This document shows, one piece after another, positions 55,591-63,853 of a stretch of DNA of 64,000 bases; within the stretch, counting starts at the first letter, position 1, and every line of letters starts with the position of its first letter. Under the pieces are notes generated by a model, which was not told where the DNA came from, made no database searches, and saw only the letters and a program-made list of their open reading frames with translations. The translations under genes and the position numbers were made by a program. The stretch is from Actinospineispora eucalypti (GTDB taxonomy: Bacteria; Actinomycetota; Actinomycetes; Mycobacteriales; Pseudonocardiaceae). The DNA is taken from NCBI GenBank assembly GCA_014208095.1, contig JACHMT010000001.1:2604001-2668000 (forward strand). Reading direction: 5' to 3'.

Positions 55591-58500
55591 GTGGTGAATC
55601 GACGGTACGCGGACCATCCGGTCGATCCGGGCGTGACCCCCGAGGACGCGGAGGCGCCGCCCGCCCGGTCCGAACCGCCCAACCGTCCCTCGTTCCCGCT
55701 CCGCCTGGCCCGGGTGATCTTTCGGCCGCGTTCGATCAAGGCGAAGCTGAGCCGGATTCTGGTCGCGTCGCTGCTGCTGGTCACGCTGGCCATGGGGGCC
55801 ATGGTGGCCGGCCAGCTGAGCGGGTACCGGGAGGCGGTCGCCACCACCAAGGCGGTCGGTCTTTCGTTGACCCTGCAGGACATCGTCCACCAGCTGCAGC
55901 GGGAGCGGGGCCTGACCAACGGCGTGCTCAACGGCGGTGGGTACCGGGACGCGCTCAACGCGCAGCGGCCGCGCACCGACGCGGCGCTGTCCGGGCTGAA
56001 CGCCACCCTCTCCGACCCGGACAACCCGCCCGGGCAGGTGACCGAGGTGCGCGCCGCGCTGGCCAAGCTGAACCCCTTGGCCGCCGTGCGCACCGAGGTG
56101 GACGCCGACCGGGCGCAGGCGAACCCGACGTTCGGGTTCTACTCCGAGGCCATCGGTGAGCTGAACTACCTCTACCTCGGCATCGACCAGTCCTCCGACC
56201 CGGGGCTGCGGCAGGGCCTGCAGGCGCTGTACTCGCTGGCCGACGGCAAGGAGGCGGCGGCCGCCGAGCGCGGGCTGCTGCTGGGCGTGTTCATCGGGCA
56301 GGACTTCCCGTACTCCCAGTACACGAGCTTCGCGCAGCTGCGCGCGCGGAAGGACCAGGCGCTGGAGCTGTTCCAGCACCAGGCCGGCCCGGAGGAGAGC
56401 CGCGCGCTGGAGGCAGTGCTGCAGTCGCCGTCGGCCGGCGAGGCGACGGGCATGGAGGCGGTCGCGGCGGCCGCCACCAACGGCCGGCTCTCCCGGGACG
56501 TGAACGCGCAGGCCTGGTGGGAGCAGATGAGCTCGGTCGTGGACGGCCTGCGGACCGTTCAGCAGCAGACCGGCGCCGACGTGACCACCCTCGCCGAGCG
56601 CCTGCGGGACGGCGCGCTGCGCCAGTTGGTCGCCCTGCTGTTCGTGGCGCTGGTGGGCATCGGCGTGGTGATGGCTCTGGTGATCGGGGCCGCCCGGTCG
56701 ATCATCGGCCCGCTGGGCGTGCTGGCCACCGACGCCGACGACGTGGCGGCCCGCCGGCTGCCCGAGGCGGTGGAACGGCTGGAGAACACCACCGACGAGT
56801 CGGTCACCCTGCCCCCGCCGACCCCGGTCGTTGTGCCGGCGCACGCCGGCGCGGAGATCAAGCGGGTGGCCCGCGCGCTGCTCCGGATGGAGAGCACGGC
56901 ACTGTCCCTGGCGACCGAGCAGGCGATGGTGCGGCGCAAGACCACGGTCGCCCTGGCGAACCTGGGCCGCCGCAACCAGAACCTGGTGCGCCGCCAGCTG
57001 TCGCTGATCAGCGAGTTCGAGCGGGAGGAGCTGAACCCGGGCACGCTGGCCAACATGTTCGAGCTGGACCACCTGGCCACCCGGATGCGCCGCAACGCGG
57101 AGAGCCTGCTGGTGCTGGTCGGCGAGGCCGGCCCGAAGCCGTGGTCCAGCCCGCAGCCCATCGTGGACGTGATCCGCGCCGCGCTGTCCGAGGTGGAGGA
57201 CTACCGGCGGGTCACGCTCAAGCGGATCGACGAGGTGCACATCGCGGGCGCCGCCGTCACCGACGTCGCCCACATGCTGGCAGAGCTGGTGGAGAACGGG
57301 CTGTCCTTCTCCCCGCCGGACGTGGACGTGGAGATCTTCGGGCGCAAGATCGGCAACCAGTACACCATCGCGGTGGTCGACCACGGTGCCGGCATGCGCC
57401 CGGACGCGCTGGCCACCGCCAACTCCCGGCTGCACGACGAGGAGAACTACCTCTCCGCGCCGACCAAGTTCCTCGGCCACTACGTGGTCGGCCGCCTGGC
57501 CCGGCGGCTCGGCGCGGAGGTCAGCCTGGCCCCCGGCGCGATCACCGGCGTGACCGCGCGGCTGGTGCTGCCGGCCGAACTGGTCGTCGAGCCCACCGTC
57601 CGTCCCGGGGACGAGCCGCCGTCGCCCGGCGCCGAGCGGGGACCGGTCGCCACGTTCACCGAGCCGGAGATGTTCGGCGCCGAGCCGATCGAGGACCCGG
57701 TCGGCCAGCCGATCGCCGACGACCCGTTCGGCCTGACCGGGGCGCGCGTGCCGCAGGGGGCGCGGTTCCCCCGGCGGCCACCGCCGCCGCCGGCCCGGGT
57801 GGGGGGCGGGGTGCCCATGGCCCGGTCGGCCCCGGAGCTGGCGGAGCGGCCCGCCGCGGCCAGCACGGAGAACGGCCGGCACGCCGAGCCCGACCGGGAC
57901 GAACCGGCCCAGCCCGAGTTCGCCGGTGCGGACCGAATCACGGACTCAAACGCCGACTCGACCCTGCCGGGGACGGCCGAGCCGCCCGGCGACGAGGCCA
58001 GGGAGGCCGATCCCATGCACGCGGACCCGGCCGGGGCGCAGGCCCCGGACCAGTCGCGGCACTCTTCGGAACCGGTCGGGTCGATCGAGGAGACGCAGGT
58101 GTTCCCGGCGTTCGGCGCGCCGCCGACCGATGGGGAACCGTCTCGGCCGGACGACGAACCCGCGCTGGGGGCGCACGCCTCGAACGAGAGCCCGCCGGTG
58201 GAGGAGACCCCGTCGTCGGGCGGCCGGCACGAAGGAACGCCTTCGACCGGCGAGCCGGACGGCACCTCCACCGGGGCGGAACCGGCCGCCGCCGGGCTTG
58301 CGCCGGTGCCCACGGTGCCCGCGCCGACCGGTCCGCCCCCGGGCGCACAGACGCTCGGACCGGTGCACGGGCCGTCCGTTCCGCCCCGGGAACGGGTCGA
58401 CGTGCGGGCCGAACGTGCCCGCACACGCAACGGTCTGGTCAAGCGGCAGCCCCGCACGGCACGTCCGCTGCCCCGGGTGGTCACCCGCCCGGCGGAGGAG

Positions 58501-58668
58501 ATGCCGACCAGGGAACGGTCACCGAGTGAGATCGGTTCGATGCTTTCGTCGTATCGTTCTGGGCACCAGCGGGGGGCGCACGCGGCGCCTCCCCGGGATC
58601 TCCGAAACGAGCGGGAGAGTCAGCTGAGCCCGCACAACTCCGGGCAAGGAGGATCGAGTGACCGCTGA
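55591..58668 (+). CDS. NIT-domain histidine-kinase-like sensor (CvnA-type)
   Basis: About 1025 residues. A transmembrane helix near 60-82 (ILVASLLLVTLAMGAMVAGQL) precedes an extracellular helical NIT (nitrate/nitrite-sensing type) domain, with HQLQRERGLTNGVLNGGG as signature. A second helix lies near 350-375 (LVALLFVALVGIGVVMALVIG). Then come a HAMP-like stretch, a DHp-like region lacking a clear phospho-His (LGRRNQNLVRRQLSLIS, ELDHLATRMRRNAESLLVLVG), and a HATPase_c domain (ELVENGLSFSPP, VVDHGAGM). About 330 Pro/Gly/Asp-rich residues form the tail. The absence of a response regulator, and roadblock, DUF742 and GTPase partners, make this a conservon. The start at GTG 55591/55594 follows GGACGGAGG. 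Confidence 0.9.
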   Translation: MVNRRYADHPVDPGVTPEDAEAPPARSEPPNRPSFPLRLARVIFRPRSIKAKLSRILVASLLLVTLAMGAMVAGQLSGYREAVATTKAVGLSLTLQDIVHQLQRERGLTNGVLNGGGYRDALNAQRPRTDAALSGLNATLSDPDNPPGQVTEVRAALAKLNPLAAVRTEVDADRAQANPTFGFYSEAIGELNYLYLGIDQSSDPGLRQGLQALYSLADGKEAAAAERGLLLGVFIGQDFPYSQYTSFAQLRARKDQALELFQHQAGPEESRALEAVLQSPSAGEATGMEAVAAAATNGRLSRDVNAQAWWEQMSSVVDGLRTVQQQTGADVTTLAERLRDGALRQLVALLFVALVGIGVVMALVIGAARSIIGPLGVLATDADDVAARRLPEAVERLENTTDESVTLPPPTPVVVPAHAGAEIKRVARALLRMESTALSLATEQAMVRRKTTVALANLGRRNQNLVRRQLSLISEFEREELNPGTLANMFELDHLATRMRRNAESLLVLVGEAGPKPWSSPQPIVDVIRAALSEVEDYRRVTLKRIDEVHIAGAAVTDVAHMLAELVENGLSFSPPDVDVEIFGRKIGNQYTIAVVDHGAGMRPDALATANSRLHDEENYLSAPTKFLGHYVVGRLARRLGAEVSLAPGAITGVTARLVLPAELVVEPTVRPGDEPPSPGAERGPVATFTEPEMFGAEPIEDPVGQPIADDPFGLTGARVPQGARFPRRPPPPPARVGGGVPMARSAPELAERPAAASTENGRHAEPDRDEPAQPEFAGADRITDSNADSTLPGTAEPPGDEAREADPMHADPAGAQAPDQSRHSSEPVGSIEETQVFPAFGAPPTDGEPSRPDDEPALGAHASNESPPVEETPSSGGRHEGTPSTGEPDGTSTGAEPAAAGLAPVPTVPAPTGPPPGAQTLGPVHGPSVPPRERVDVRAERARTRNGLVKRQPRTARPLPRVVTRPAEEMPTRERSPSEIGSMLSSYRSGHQRGAHAAPPRDLRNERESQLSPHNSGQGGSSDR

Positions 58669-59083
58669 GTTGCGTGCCGATCCGCAGAGTTTCAACTGGT
58701 TGATCAGCAACTTCGTCCGGGAGACCGACGGTGTCCGGGACGCGGTGGCGGTGTCCTCCGACGGGTTGCTCATCGCGGCCTCCGAGGGCATGGAGCGGGA
58801 CTCGGCCGACCGGCTGGCCGCGTTGGTCTCCGGACTGGCCAGCCTGTCCCGCAGCGCGGCCCGGTACTACGACTTCGAGGGCCTGCGCCTGATCATGATC
58901 GAGATGCGGAAGGGGTTCCTGCTGGTCTCGACGATCTCGGACGGCAGCTGTTTCGCCGTGCTCGCCGAGCCGAACTGCGACATCGGACTGATCGGTTACG
59001 AGATCGCGGTGCTGGTGGAGCGCGCGGGAGATCTGCTGAACCCGGCGCTGATCTCGGAGCTTCGGGAAGCGCTGGCCCGGTAA
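58658..59083 (+). CDS. Roadblock/LC7-domain protein (CvnB-type)
   Basis: A 141-residue protein. Its single roadblock/LC7 domain (NWLISNFVRETDGVRDAVAVSSDGLLIAASEGM, in parts; LIMIEMRKGFLLVSTISDGSCFAVLAEPNCDIGLIGYEIAVLVERAG, in parts) is typical of the second conservon member. Such proteins dimerise and interact with the small GTPase encoded downstream, probably affecting its cycle, and may link to the sensor. The GTG at 58658 overlaps the sensor stop by 11 bp, and the stop overlaps the next ATG by one base, so the operon is translationally coupled. Confidence 0.92.
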   Translation: MTAELRADPQSFNWLISNFVRETDGVRDAVAVSSDGLLIAASEGMERDSADRLAALVSGLASLSRSAARYYDFEGLRLIMIEMRKGFLLVSTISDGSCFAVLAEPNCDIGLIGYEIAVLVERAGDLLNPALISELREALAR

Positions 59084-59652
59084 TGGACGCCCCGCGCGTG
59101 CCCGAAGAACCACCGAGCGGCCAGCCCGGTGGGCTCGAGGCCTGGTTACCCCGCCCGCCGTGGCTGGAGCCGGACCCGCCGGCCCAGCACGAGCGTGTCG
59201 AACCGGTGCGGGCGGTGCCGCCGGTGGAGCCCGAGCCGGAGCCCGAAGAGGAGCGACCGGAGCGGGCCGAGCGGCGGGCGCCCGCGGAGGTGGGGTTCCG
59301 GGCCGAGCCGGCCCGGTCGGGAGGCAACGGCGACGTCGCGCGGGTGCGCCCGTTCGTGGTCACCGGCGGACGCACCCAACCCACCTACACCGGGCTCAAG
59401 CTGGAGACGCTGTTGCAGGCGATGCCGACGGCGAGGTCGGCGTCCCTGCGTTTCGAGGAGCGCCGGATCATCGAGCTCGCCCAGCGGCCCGTTTCGCTGG
59501 CCGAGGTCGCCGCGCAGCTTGCGGTACCGGTCGGGGTGGCTAAGGTACTCGCCTCCGACCTGTATTACGGCAACCACGTCAGGCTGCTCGAACCGCATGA
59601 GCTGTCGGTCGACGTCATCGAAAGGATCAGGGACCTTGTACGGGCGCTCTGA
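59083..59652 (+). CDS. DUF742-domain protein (CvnC-type)
   Basis: A 189-residue protein. The N-terminal 90 residues are acidic and Pro-rich (VEPEPEPEEERPERAERRAP), followed by the DUF742 domain from RVRPFVVTGGRTQP, LKLETLLQAMP, FEERRIIELAQRPVSLAEVAAQLAVPVGVAKVLASDL (in parts) to ERIRDLVRAL. The core resembles a winged helix (ALSVAEVAALLxLPVGVVRVLVxDL), so nucleic acid or protein contact is possible. Third conservon gene, overlapping the roadblock gene by one base and the GTPase gene by 17 bp. Confidence 0.92.
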   Translation: MDAPRVPEEPPSGQPGGLEAWLPRPPWLEPDPPAQHERVEPVRAVPPVEPEPEPEEERPERAERRAPAEVGFRAEPARSGGNGDVARVRPFVVTGGRTQPTYTGLKLETLLQAMPTARSASLRFEERRIIELAQRPVSLAEVAAQLAVPVGVAKVLASDLYYGNHVRLLEPHELSVDVIERIRDLVRAL

Positions 59653-60229
59653 GCAGGAACCCGCGCCGTCGGTCAGCCCCGCGTCGATCAAGATGGTCAT
59701 CAGCGGCGGCTTCGGGGTAGGGAAGACCACGTTCATCGGCGCGATCTCGGAGATCGAACCGCTGGTCACCGAGGCGGCGATGACCGACCTGTCCACGAAG
59801 GTGGACGACGCGACGCTGTTGCCGGACAAGTCCACCACCACGGTGGCGCTGGACTTCGGCCGGATCACGCTGGACCAGACGATGATCCTCTTCCTGTTCG
59901 GTACCCCGGGGCAGGAGCGGTTCTCCTTCCTGTGGGACGACCTCGCCGAGGGTGCGCTGGGCGTGGTGATCCTGGCGGACACCCGTCGCATCGAGGACTG
60001 TTACCCGGTGCTGGACTACTTCGAGAGCCGGGGCGAGGCGTTCGTCGTCGCGGTGAACAACTTCGAGGGCGCGGACACGTTCGACCTGGCCGAGGTCCGT
60101 GAGGCGCTCGGCGTGGACGAGACGGTCCGGGTGGTGGACTGTGACGCCCGGGACCGGGAGTCGGTGAAGGGCGTGCTGATCGCGCTGCTCGACCAGGTGC
60201 TGCTGATGAGGGTCTCCGCGAACGCCTAG
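59636..60229 (+). CDS. Ras-like/SRP-type GTP/ATP-binding protein (CvnD-type)
   Basis: A 197-residue P-loop protein. G1 is VISGGFGVGKTTFIGAIS, switch and DxxG-like FGTPGQERFSFLWDDLA, and the recognition loop is VAVNNFEG in place of NKxD, as usual in CvnD proteins. This is the last gene of the conservon; with the DUF742 and roadblock partners it is thought to act as a membrane-associated signal output. The start is taken at TTG 59636 (LYGRSEQEP), overlapping cvnC by 17 bp, because the next ATG lies immediately before the P-loop strand. It converges on the ArsR remnant by 4 bp. Confidence 0.9.
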   Translation: MYGRSEQEPAPSVSPASIKMVISGGFGVGKTTFIGAISEIEPLVTEAAMTDLSTKVDDATLLPDKSTTTVALDFGRITLDQTMILFLFGTPGQERFSFLWDDLAEGALGVVILADTRRIEDCYPVLDYFESRGEAFVVAVNNFEGADTFDLAEVREALGVDETVRVVDCDARDRESVKGVLIALLDQVLLMRVSANA

Positions 60230-60534
60230 GGCACTGAGTCGTGGGACGCGCGCAACTGGTCGGTGTGGATCCGGTCGTCGCGCCGCACCTCGACGTCCGG
60301 GGCGGCCGGCCGCCGGGCCCAGAACAGCCGGTACGGCTCGAGCCAGGCGTCCAGTTCCTCGAGCGGCCCGGGGTCCAGCGCGTACAGCCGGCGCTGGCCG
60401 TCCGCGCGCACGGTGGCCAACCCGGACTCGCGCAGCACCCGGAGATGCCGGCTGATCGCCGGGCGGCTCACCGGGAACGCCTCGGCGATCTCCCCGGCCG
60501 TGCGCTCCGAGGTGCGCAGCAGCTCTAAGGTGTG
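60226..60534 (-). pseudogene. 5'-truncated ArsR-family regulator
   Basis: The readable frame begins LELLRTSERTAGEIAEAFPVS, then RPAISRHLRVLRESGLATVRADGQRRLYAL, the complete ArsR winged-helix core. The family's start (normally about 14 residues such as MxxFxALADPTRRRI) is missing: an in-frame TGA stands at 60538-60540 just where ppk2 starts on the other strand. No ATG or GTG exists before the recognition helix; the GTG at 60471 would remove the first helices. It is probably non-functional, or starts at CTG codons near 60520. The last 20 or so residues are polar. Confidence 0.6.
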
Positions 60535-60539
60535 CGGTC

Positions 60540-61346
60540 ATGGCGGACACGGGCAACGAGAAGCTGCCGAAGAAGGTCTACGAGCGCGAGCTGCTGCGGC
60601 TGCAGGGCCAGCTGGTCGAGCTGCAGGAGTGGGTGCGGGCCAGCGGCAGCCGGCTGGTGGTGGTCTTCGAGGGCCGGGACGCGGCCGGCAAGGGCGGCGC
60701 GATCAAGCGGGTCTCCGAGTTCCTCAACCCCCGGGTGTGCAAGATCGTCGCGCTGCCGGCGCCCACCGAGCGCCAGCGCACCCAGTGGTACTTCCAGCGC
60801 TACGTGGAGCACCTGCCGGCGGCCGGGGAGATCGTGCTGCTCGACCGCAGCTGGTACAACCGCGCCGGCGTCGAGCGCGTGATGGGCTTCTGCACGCCCA
60901 GCGAGTACGAGCGGTTCCTGCGGCAGGCGCCGGTGTTCGAGCGGCTGCTGGTGGAGGACGGCGTGCTGCTGCGCAAGTACTGGTTCTCGGTCAGCGACGC
61001 GGAGCAGGAGCGCCGGTTCGCCGACCGGCTGAACGACCCGATGCGCCGCTGGAAGCTGTCCCCGATGGACCTGGAGTCGGTCACCCGCTGGGAGGACTAC
61101 TCGCGGGCCAAGGACGAGATGTTCGCCCGCACCGACATCGCCGAGGCGCCCTGGGCGGTGGTCGAGGCGGAGGACAAGCGGCGCGCGCGGATCAACATGA
61201 TCGCCCACCTGCTGTCCAGCGTGCCCTACCGGCACGTGGAGCCGCCGGAGCTGGTTCTGCCCGAGCGCCCGCCCGGCAGCGGCTACCAGCGCCCGCCCCG
61301 GGACATGTTCACCCAGGTGCCGGACCACGCCGCGACGCTGGTCTGA
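60540..61346 (+). CDS. ppk2: Polyphosphate kinase 2
   Basis: A 268-residue one-domain PPK2, likely class I: it uses polyphosphate to phosphorylate nucleoside diphosphates or the reverse. Walker A is VFEGRDAAGKGGAIKR, the lid-adjacent region is LPAPTERQRTQWYFQRYVEHLPAAGE, and Walker B is LLDRSWYNRAGVERVMGFC. Then RKYWFSVSDAEQERRFADRLNDPMRRWKLSPMDLES (in parts) and WEDYSRAKDEMF complete the family pattern. ATG 60540 is preceded by CTCTAAGGTG. It lies between the truncated ArsR gene and pepQ, downstream of the conservon. Confidence 0.95.
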   Translation: MADTGNEKLPKKVYERELLRLQGQLVELQEWVRASGSRLVVVFEGRDAAGKGGAIKRVSEFLNPRVCKIVALPAPTERQRTQWYFQRYVEHLPAAGEIVLLDRSWYNRAGVERVMGFCTPSEYERFLRQAPVFERLLVEDGVLLRKYWFSVSDAEQERRFADRLNDPMRRWKLSPMDLESVTRWEDYSRAKDEMFARTDIAEAPWAVVEAEDKRRARINMIAHLLSSVPYRHVEPPELVLPERPPGSGYQRPPRDMFTQVPDHAATLV

Positions 61347-61452
61347 GACCTGAGCGAGCATCTTCGAACTCCGGACAGTTGGTGATCAAGTAGCAATGGG
61401 AGACGTTCTACTCGCGGGTAAGGTCTCTGGCCGCTACGTGACCATGAAACCC

Positions 61453-61491
61453 CGCATCCGAACAAGATCAACGTCTTGGTCCGGAGATGCG
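61453..61491 (+). promoter_or_regulatory. Imperfect hairpin upstream of pepQ
   Basis: CGCATCCG-AACAAGA pairs with TCTTGGTCCGGAGATGCG around a short loop, leaving a 3-nt bulge, just 17 bp before the pepQ ATG. It could be a ppk2 terminator or a 5' leader hairpin affecting pepQ. There is no U-tract and the match is imperfect, so this is weak. The surrounding 61347-61507 gap shows no gene. Confidence 0.3.
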
Positions 61492-61507
61492 CTCTAAGGT
61501 GGGGGGT

Positions 61508-62605
61508 ATGACACCTGCCGCCCGCCGGGAGTCGCTGCGGGCACTGCTGCGCGCCGCCGAGCTGGACGCCCTGCTGGTCACCGACCTGGTGAACGTGCGC
61601 TACCTGAGCGGCTTCACCGGCTCGAACGCGGCGCTGCTGGTGCACGCCGAGGGGGAGCGGGACAGCCGGTTCGTGACCGACGGCCGCTACCGCACGCAGT
61701 CCGCCGCCGAGGTGCCCGACCTGCACCGGTTGATCGACCGGGCCTGCGCCTCGGCGGTGGTGAAGGAGGCCGGCGTGGTCGGGATCCGGCGGCTGGGCTT
61801 CGAGTCCGGGCACCTCACCGTGGACGCGCACGCCGGCCTGGTCGACCTGGCGGGCCGGGAGTCCCCCCGGCTGGCCCTGCGGCGCGCCCCCGGCCTGGTG
61901 CAGCGGCTGCGCGCGGTGAAGGACGACGCGGAGATCGAGGCGCTGCGCGCGGCCTGCGCGATCGCCGACAGCGCGCTGGCCGAGCTGGTCGGGGCCGGTG
62001 GGCTGCGGCCCGGCCGCACCGAGCGCGAGGTGGCCGCCGACCTGGAGCGGCGGATGTGGCGGCACGGCGCCGAGGGGCCGTCCTTCGAGACCATCGTGGC
62101 CGCCGGGCCGAACTCGGCCATCCCGCACCACCGGCCGACCGACGCCGAGCTGGCCGCCGGCGACCTGGTGAAGCTGGACTTCGGCGCGCTGCGCGACGGC
62201 TACCACTCGGACATGACCCGCACGGTGGTGCTGGGCGACCCGGCGGACTGGCAGCGGGAGGTGTACGAGCTGGTGGCGGCGGCGCAGCGGGCCGGCCGGG
62301 AGGCGTTGGGGGTGGGCGCCGAGCTGGCCGGGGTGGATGCGGCGGCCCGCGCGGTCATTGCCGACGCCGGCCGGGGTGAGGAGTTCTCGCACGGCCTGGG
62401 GCACGGCGTCGGGCTGCAGATCCACGAGGCACCGGCTCTGGGCCCGGGCAGCGAAGGTACCCTGGACGCCGGCATGACGGTCACCGTCGAGCCCGGCGTC
62501 TACCTCGCCGGCCGGGGCGGCGTCCGTATCGAGGACACACTCGTCATCCGCGCACACGGCGCCGAGCTGCTCACCCGGACCGATCGGGAGCTGCTCGCGC
62601 TCTGA
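61508..62605 (+). CDS. pepQ: M24-family Xaa-Pro aminopeptidase/dipeptidase
   Basis: A 365-residue pita-bread-fold metallopeptidase. An N-terminal creatinase-like domain (LLVTDLVNVRYLSGFTGSNAALLV, in parts) is followed by the catalytic domain with all five metal ligands: Asp in VKLDFGALRDG, Asp in YHSDMTRTVV, His in FSHGLGHGVGLQIHEAP, Glu in VTVEPGVYL, and Glu in VRIEDTLVI. It removes N-terminal residues before proline or splits X-Pro dipeptides. ATG 61508 has GGTGGGGGG just before it. In relatives pepQ, efp and nusB are consecutive; here nusB follows directly after 27 bp and efp is missing. Confidence 0.94.
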   Translation: MTPAARRESLRALLRAAELDALLVTDLVNVRYLSGFTGSNAALLVHAEGERDSRFVTDGRYRTQSAAEVPDLHRLIDRACASAVVKEAGVVGIRRLGFESGHLTVDAHAGLVDLAGRESPRLALRRAPGLVQRLRAVKDDAEIEALRAACAIADSALAELVGAGGLRPGRTEREVAADLERRMWRHGAEGPSFETIVAAGPNSAIPHHRPTDAELAAGDLVKLDFGALRDGYHSDMTRTVVLGDPADWQREVYELVAAAQRAGREALGVGAELAGVDAAARAVIADAGRGEEFSHGLGHGVGLQIHEAPALGPGSEGTLDAGMTVTVEPGVYLAGRGGVRIEDTLVIRAHGAELLTRTDRELLAL

Positions 62606-62632
62606 CGCGGGCACTAGCAGGAGGATGCACCG

Positions 62633-63055
62633 GTGAGAGCGCGGACGAAGGCTCGGAAGCGCGCGCTGGACATCCTGTTCGAGTCCGAGGCGCGCGGGGC
62701 GGACCCGCTGGTGGTGCTCAAGGAGCGCCAGGAGACCGACGACGCCCCGCCGGTCTCCGACTACGCGGCGATGCTGGTCACCGGGGTGGTGGAGCGCCAG
62801 GAGCGGATCGACGAGCTGCTCGCCGAGCACGCCGAGGGCTGGTCGGTCGCCCGGATGCCGTCGGTCGACCGGACGCTGCTGCGCATCGGGATCTACGAGC
62901 TGCTCTGGGTGGACGAGATCGACGACCCGGTGGCCATCACCGAGGCGGTGGAACTGGCCCGCACGCTGTCCACCGACGACTCACCGCGCTTCGTGAACGG
63001 CGTCCTGGGCCGCATCTCCGACCTGGCCGACCACATCCGCCCCGGCCTGGCCTGA
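62633..63055 (+). CDS. nusB: Transcription antitermination factor NusB
   Basis: A 140-residue all-helical protein that binds boxA RNA with S10 (NusE) in rRNA antitermination. ARTKARKRALDILFESEARG is the opening, then DYAAMLVTGVVERQERIDELL, VARMPSVDRTLLRIGIYELLW, VAITEAVELARTLSTDDSPRFVNGVLG (in parts). The GTG follows AGCAGGAGGATGCACC, an excellent ribosome-binding site, and decides the start. The gene order pepQ-nusB lacks the usual efp in between. Confidence 0.96.
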   Translation: MRARTKARKRALDILFESEARGADPLVVLKERQETDDAPPVSDYAAMLVTGVVERQERIDELLAEHAEGWSVARMPSVDRTLLRIGIYELLWVDEIDDPVAITEAVELARTLSTDDSPRFVNGVLGRISDLADHIRPGLA

Positions 63056-63060
63056 CCACC

Positions 63061-63126
63061 GATTCGGTCGCTTCAGCACGCTGATTCAGTCGGTTCAGCA
63101 GTACGGTTCAGTCGATTTGGCCGGCT
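63061..63126. repeat. Three imperfect 22-bp tandem repeats
   Basis: Three consecutive 22-bp units (GATTCGGTCGCTTCAGCACGCT and two variants) follow nusB directly, with TTCAGTCG and GGTTCAG shared between the last two. They lie in the 227-bp gap between convergent nusB and bldD. The remainder (63127-63282) shows no gene. Confidence 0.6.
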
Positions 63127-63282
63127 AACCGCGGCTCCCCGGGCGCATGGTGATCGACAACTCGGTTGACTCGGCGAAGGTGCCGGGCGGCTTTGGCGCC
63201 GTCCGCAGCCGCGAGACACGCGCAAGGCCAGCCCGGCAAGATCGGCAATGTGGGCGTGGCCGTGCGCGTGCCGTCGGCCGCG

Positions 63283-63771
63283 CTAGTCCTCTCGTGCCGG
63301 GCGGGCCTCGGGGGGGAGTACTCCCCAGTCGACGAGTTGCTCCGTGAGCTCACCCGGAGTCATGTCGTAGATGATCGCCAGCGAGCGCAGGTCCTCGGTG
63401 CGGATGGACAACACCTTGCCGTTGTAGTCGCCGCGCTGGCTCTGGATGGCGGCCGCGTAGCGGGCCAGCGGGCCGACCTTGTCGGCCGGCAGCTGTTGCA
63501 GTCGTTCCAGGTTGATAACGATCTTGGTGGCGGGCTCGGCGCCGGACGGAACGCGCCCTTCGGGCAGCAGCTCGGCCACCGGCACCCCGTAGAAGTCGGC
63601 CAGTTCGGCCAGCTTCTGCACGGTGACGGCGCGGTCGCCCCGTTCGTAGGATCCGACAACCACGGCCTTCCATCGGCCGCCAGACTTCTGCTCGACGCCG
63701 TGCAGCGACAAGCCCTGCTGTTGCCGAATGGCGCGGAGCTTGGAACCCAGCGCCTTGGCGTAGTCGCCCAT
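63283..63771 (-). CDS. bldD: BldD-type global developmental regulator
   Basis: A 162-residue protein matching Streptomyces BldD over its whole length. The XRE helix-turn-helix is DYAKALGSKLRAIRQQQGLSLHGVEQKSGGRWKAVVVGSYERGDRAVTVQKLAELADFYGVPVAELLP (in parts), then comes a c-di-GMP-binding C-terminal domain. BldD binds four c-di-GMP molecules through an RGD-X8-RQDD signature and then represses development genes. Here the signature is RGD-X8-RTED: Arg, Gly, Asp, Arg and the last Asp are kept, Gln becomes Thr and the first Asp becomes Glu. A BldD-box-like site lies about 70 bp upstream. It converges on nusB, as in actinobacterial relatives. Confidence 0.95.
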   Translation of the reverse strand: MGDYAKALGSKLRAIRQQQGLSLHGVEQKSGGRWKAVVVGSYERGDRAVTVQKLAELADFYGVPVAELLPEGRVPSGAEPATKIVINLERLQQLPADKVGPLARYAAAIQSQRGDYNGKVLSIRTEDLRSLAIIYDMTPGELTEQLVDWGVLPPEARPARED

Positions 63772-63840
63772 GTGGCGAATCTCCGTTTCAGGGTGCCCCT
63801 GGCACGCCGTCAGCGCGGTGGGCGGGGGGCGTTGTGATCA

Positions 63841-63853
63841 ATACGCAGAGTAA
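63841..63853. promoter_or_regulatory. BldD box (autoregulatory site)
   Basis: ATACGCAGAGTAA fits the BldD consensus TNACNCNGNGTNA at every defined position except the first. It is centred about 75 bp upstream of bldD. Streptomyces bldD is autoregulated through such a site, so the assignment is plausible. The 63772-64000 gap shows no gene; a divergent gene (pyrR in relatives) may begin beyond the window. Confidence 0.6.
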
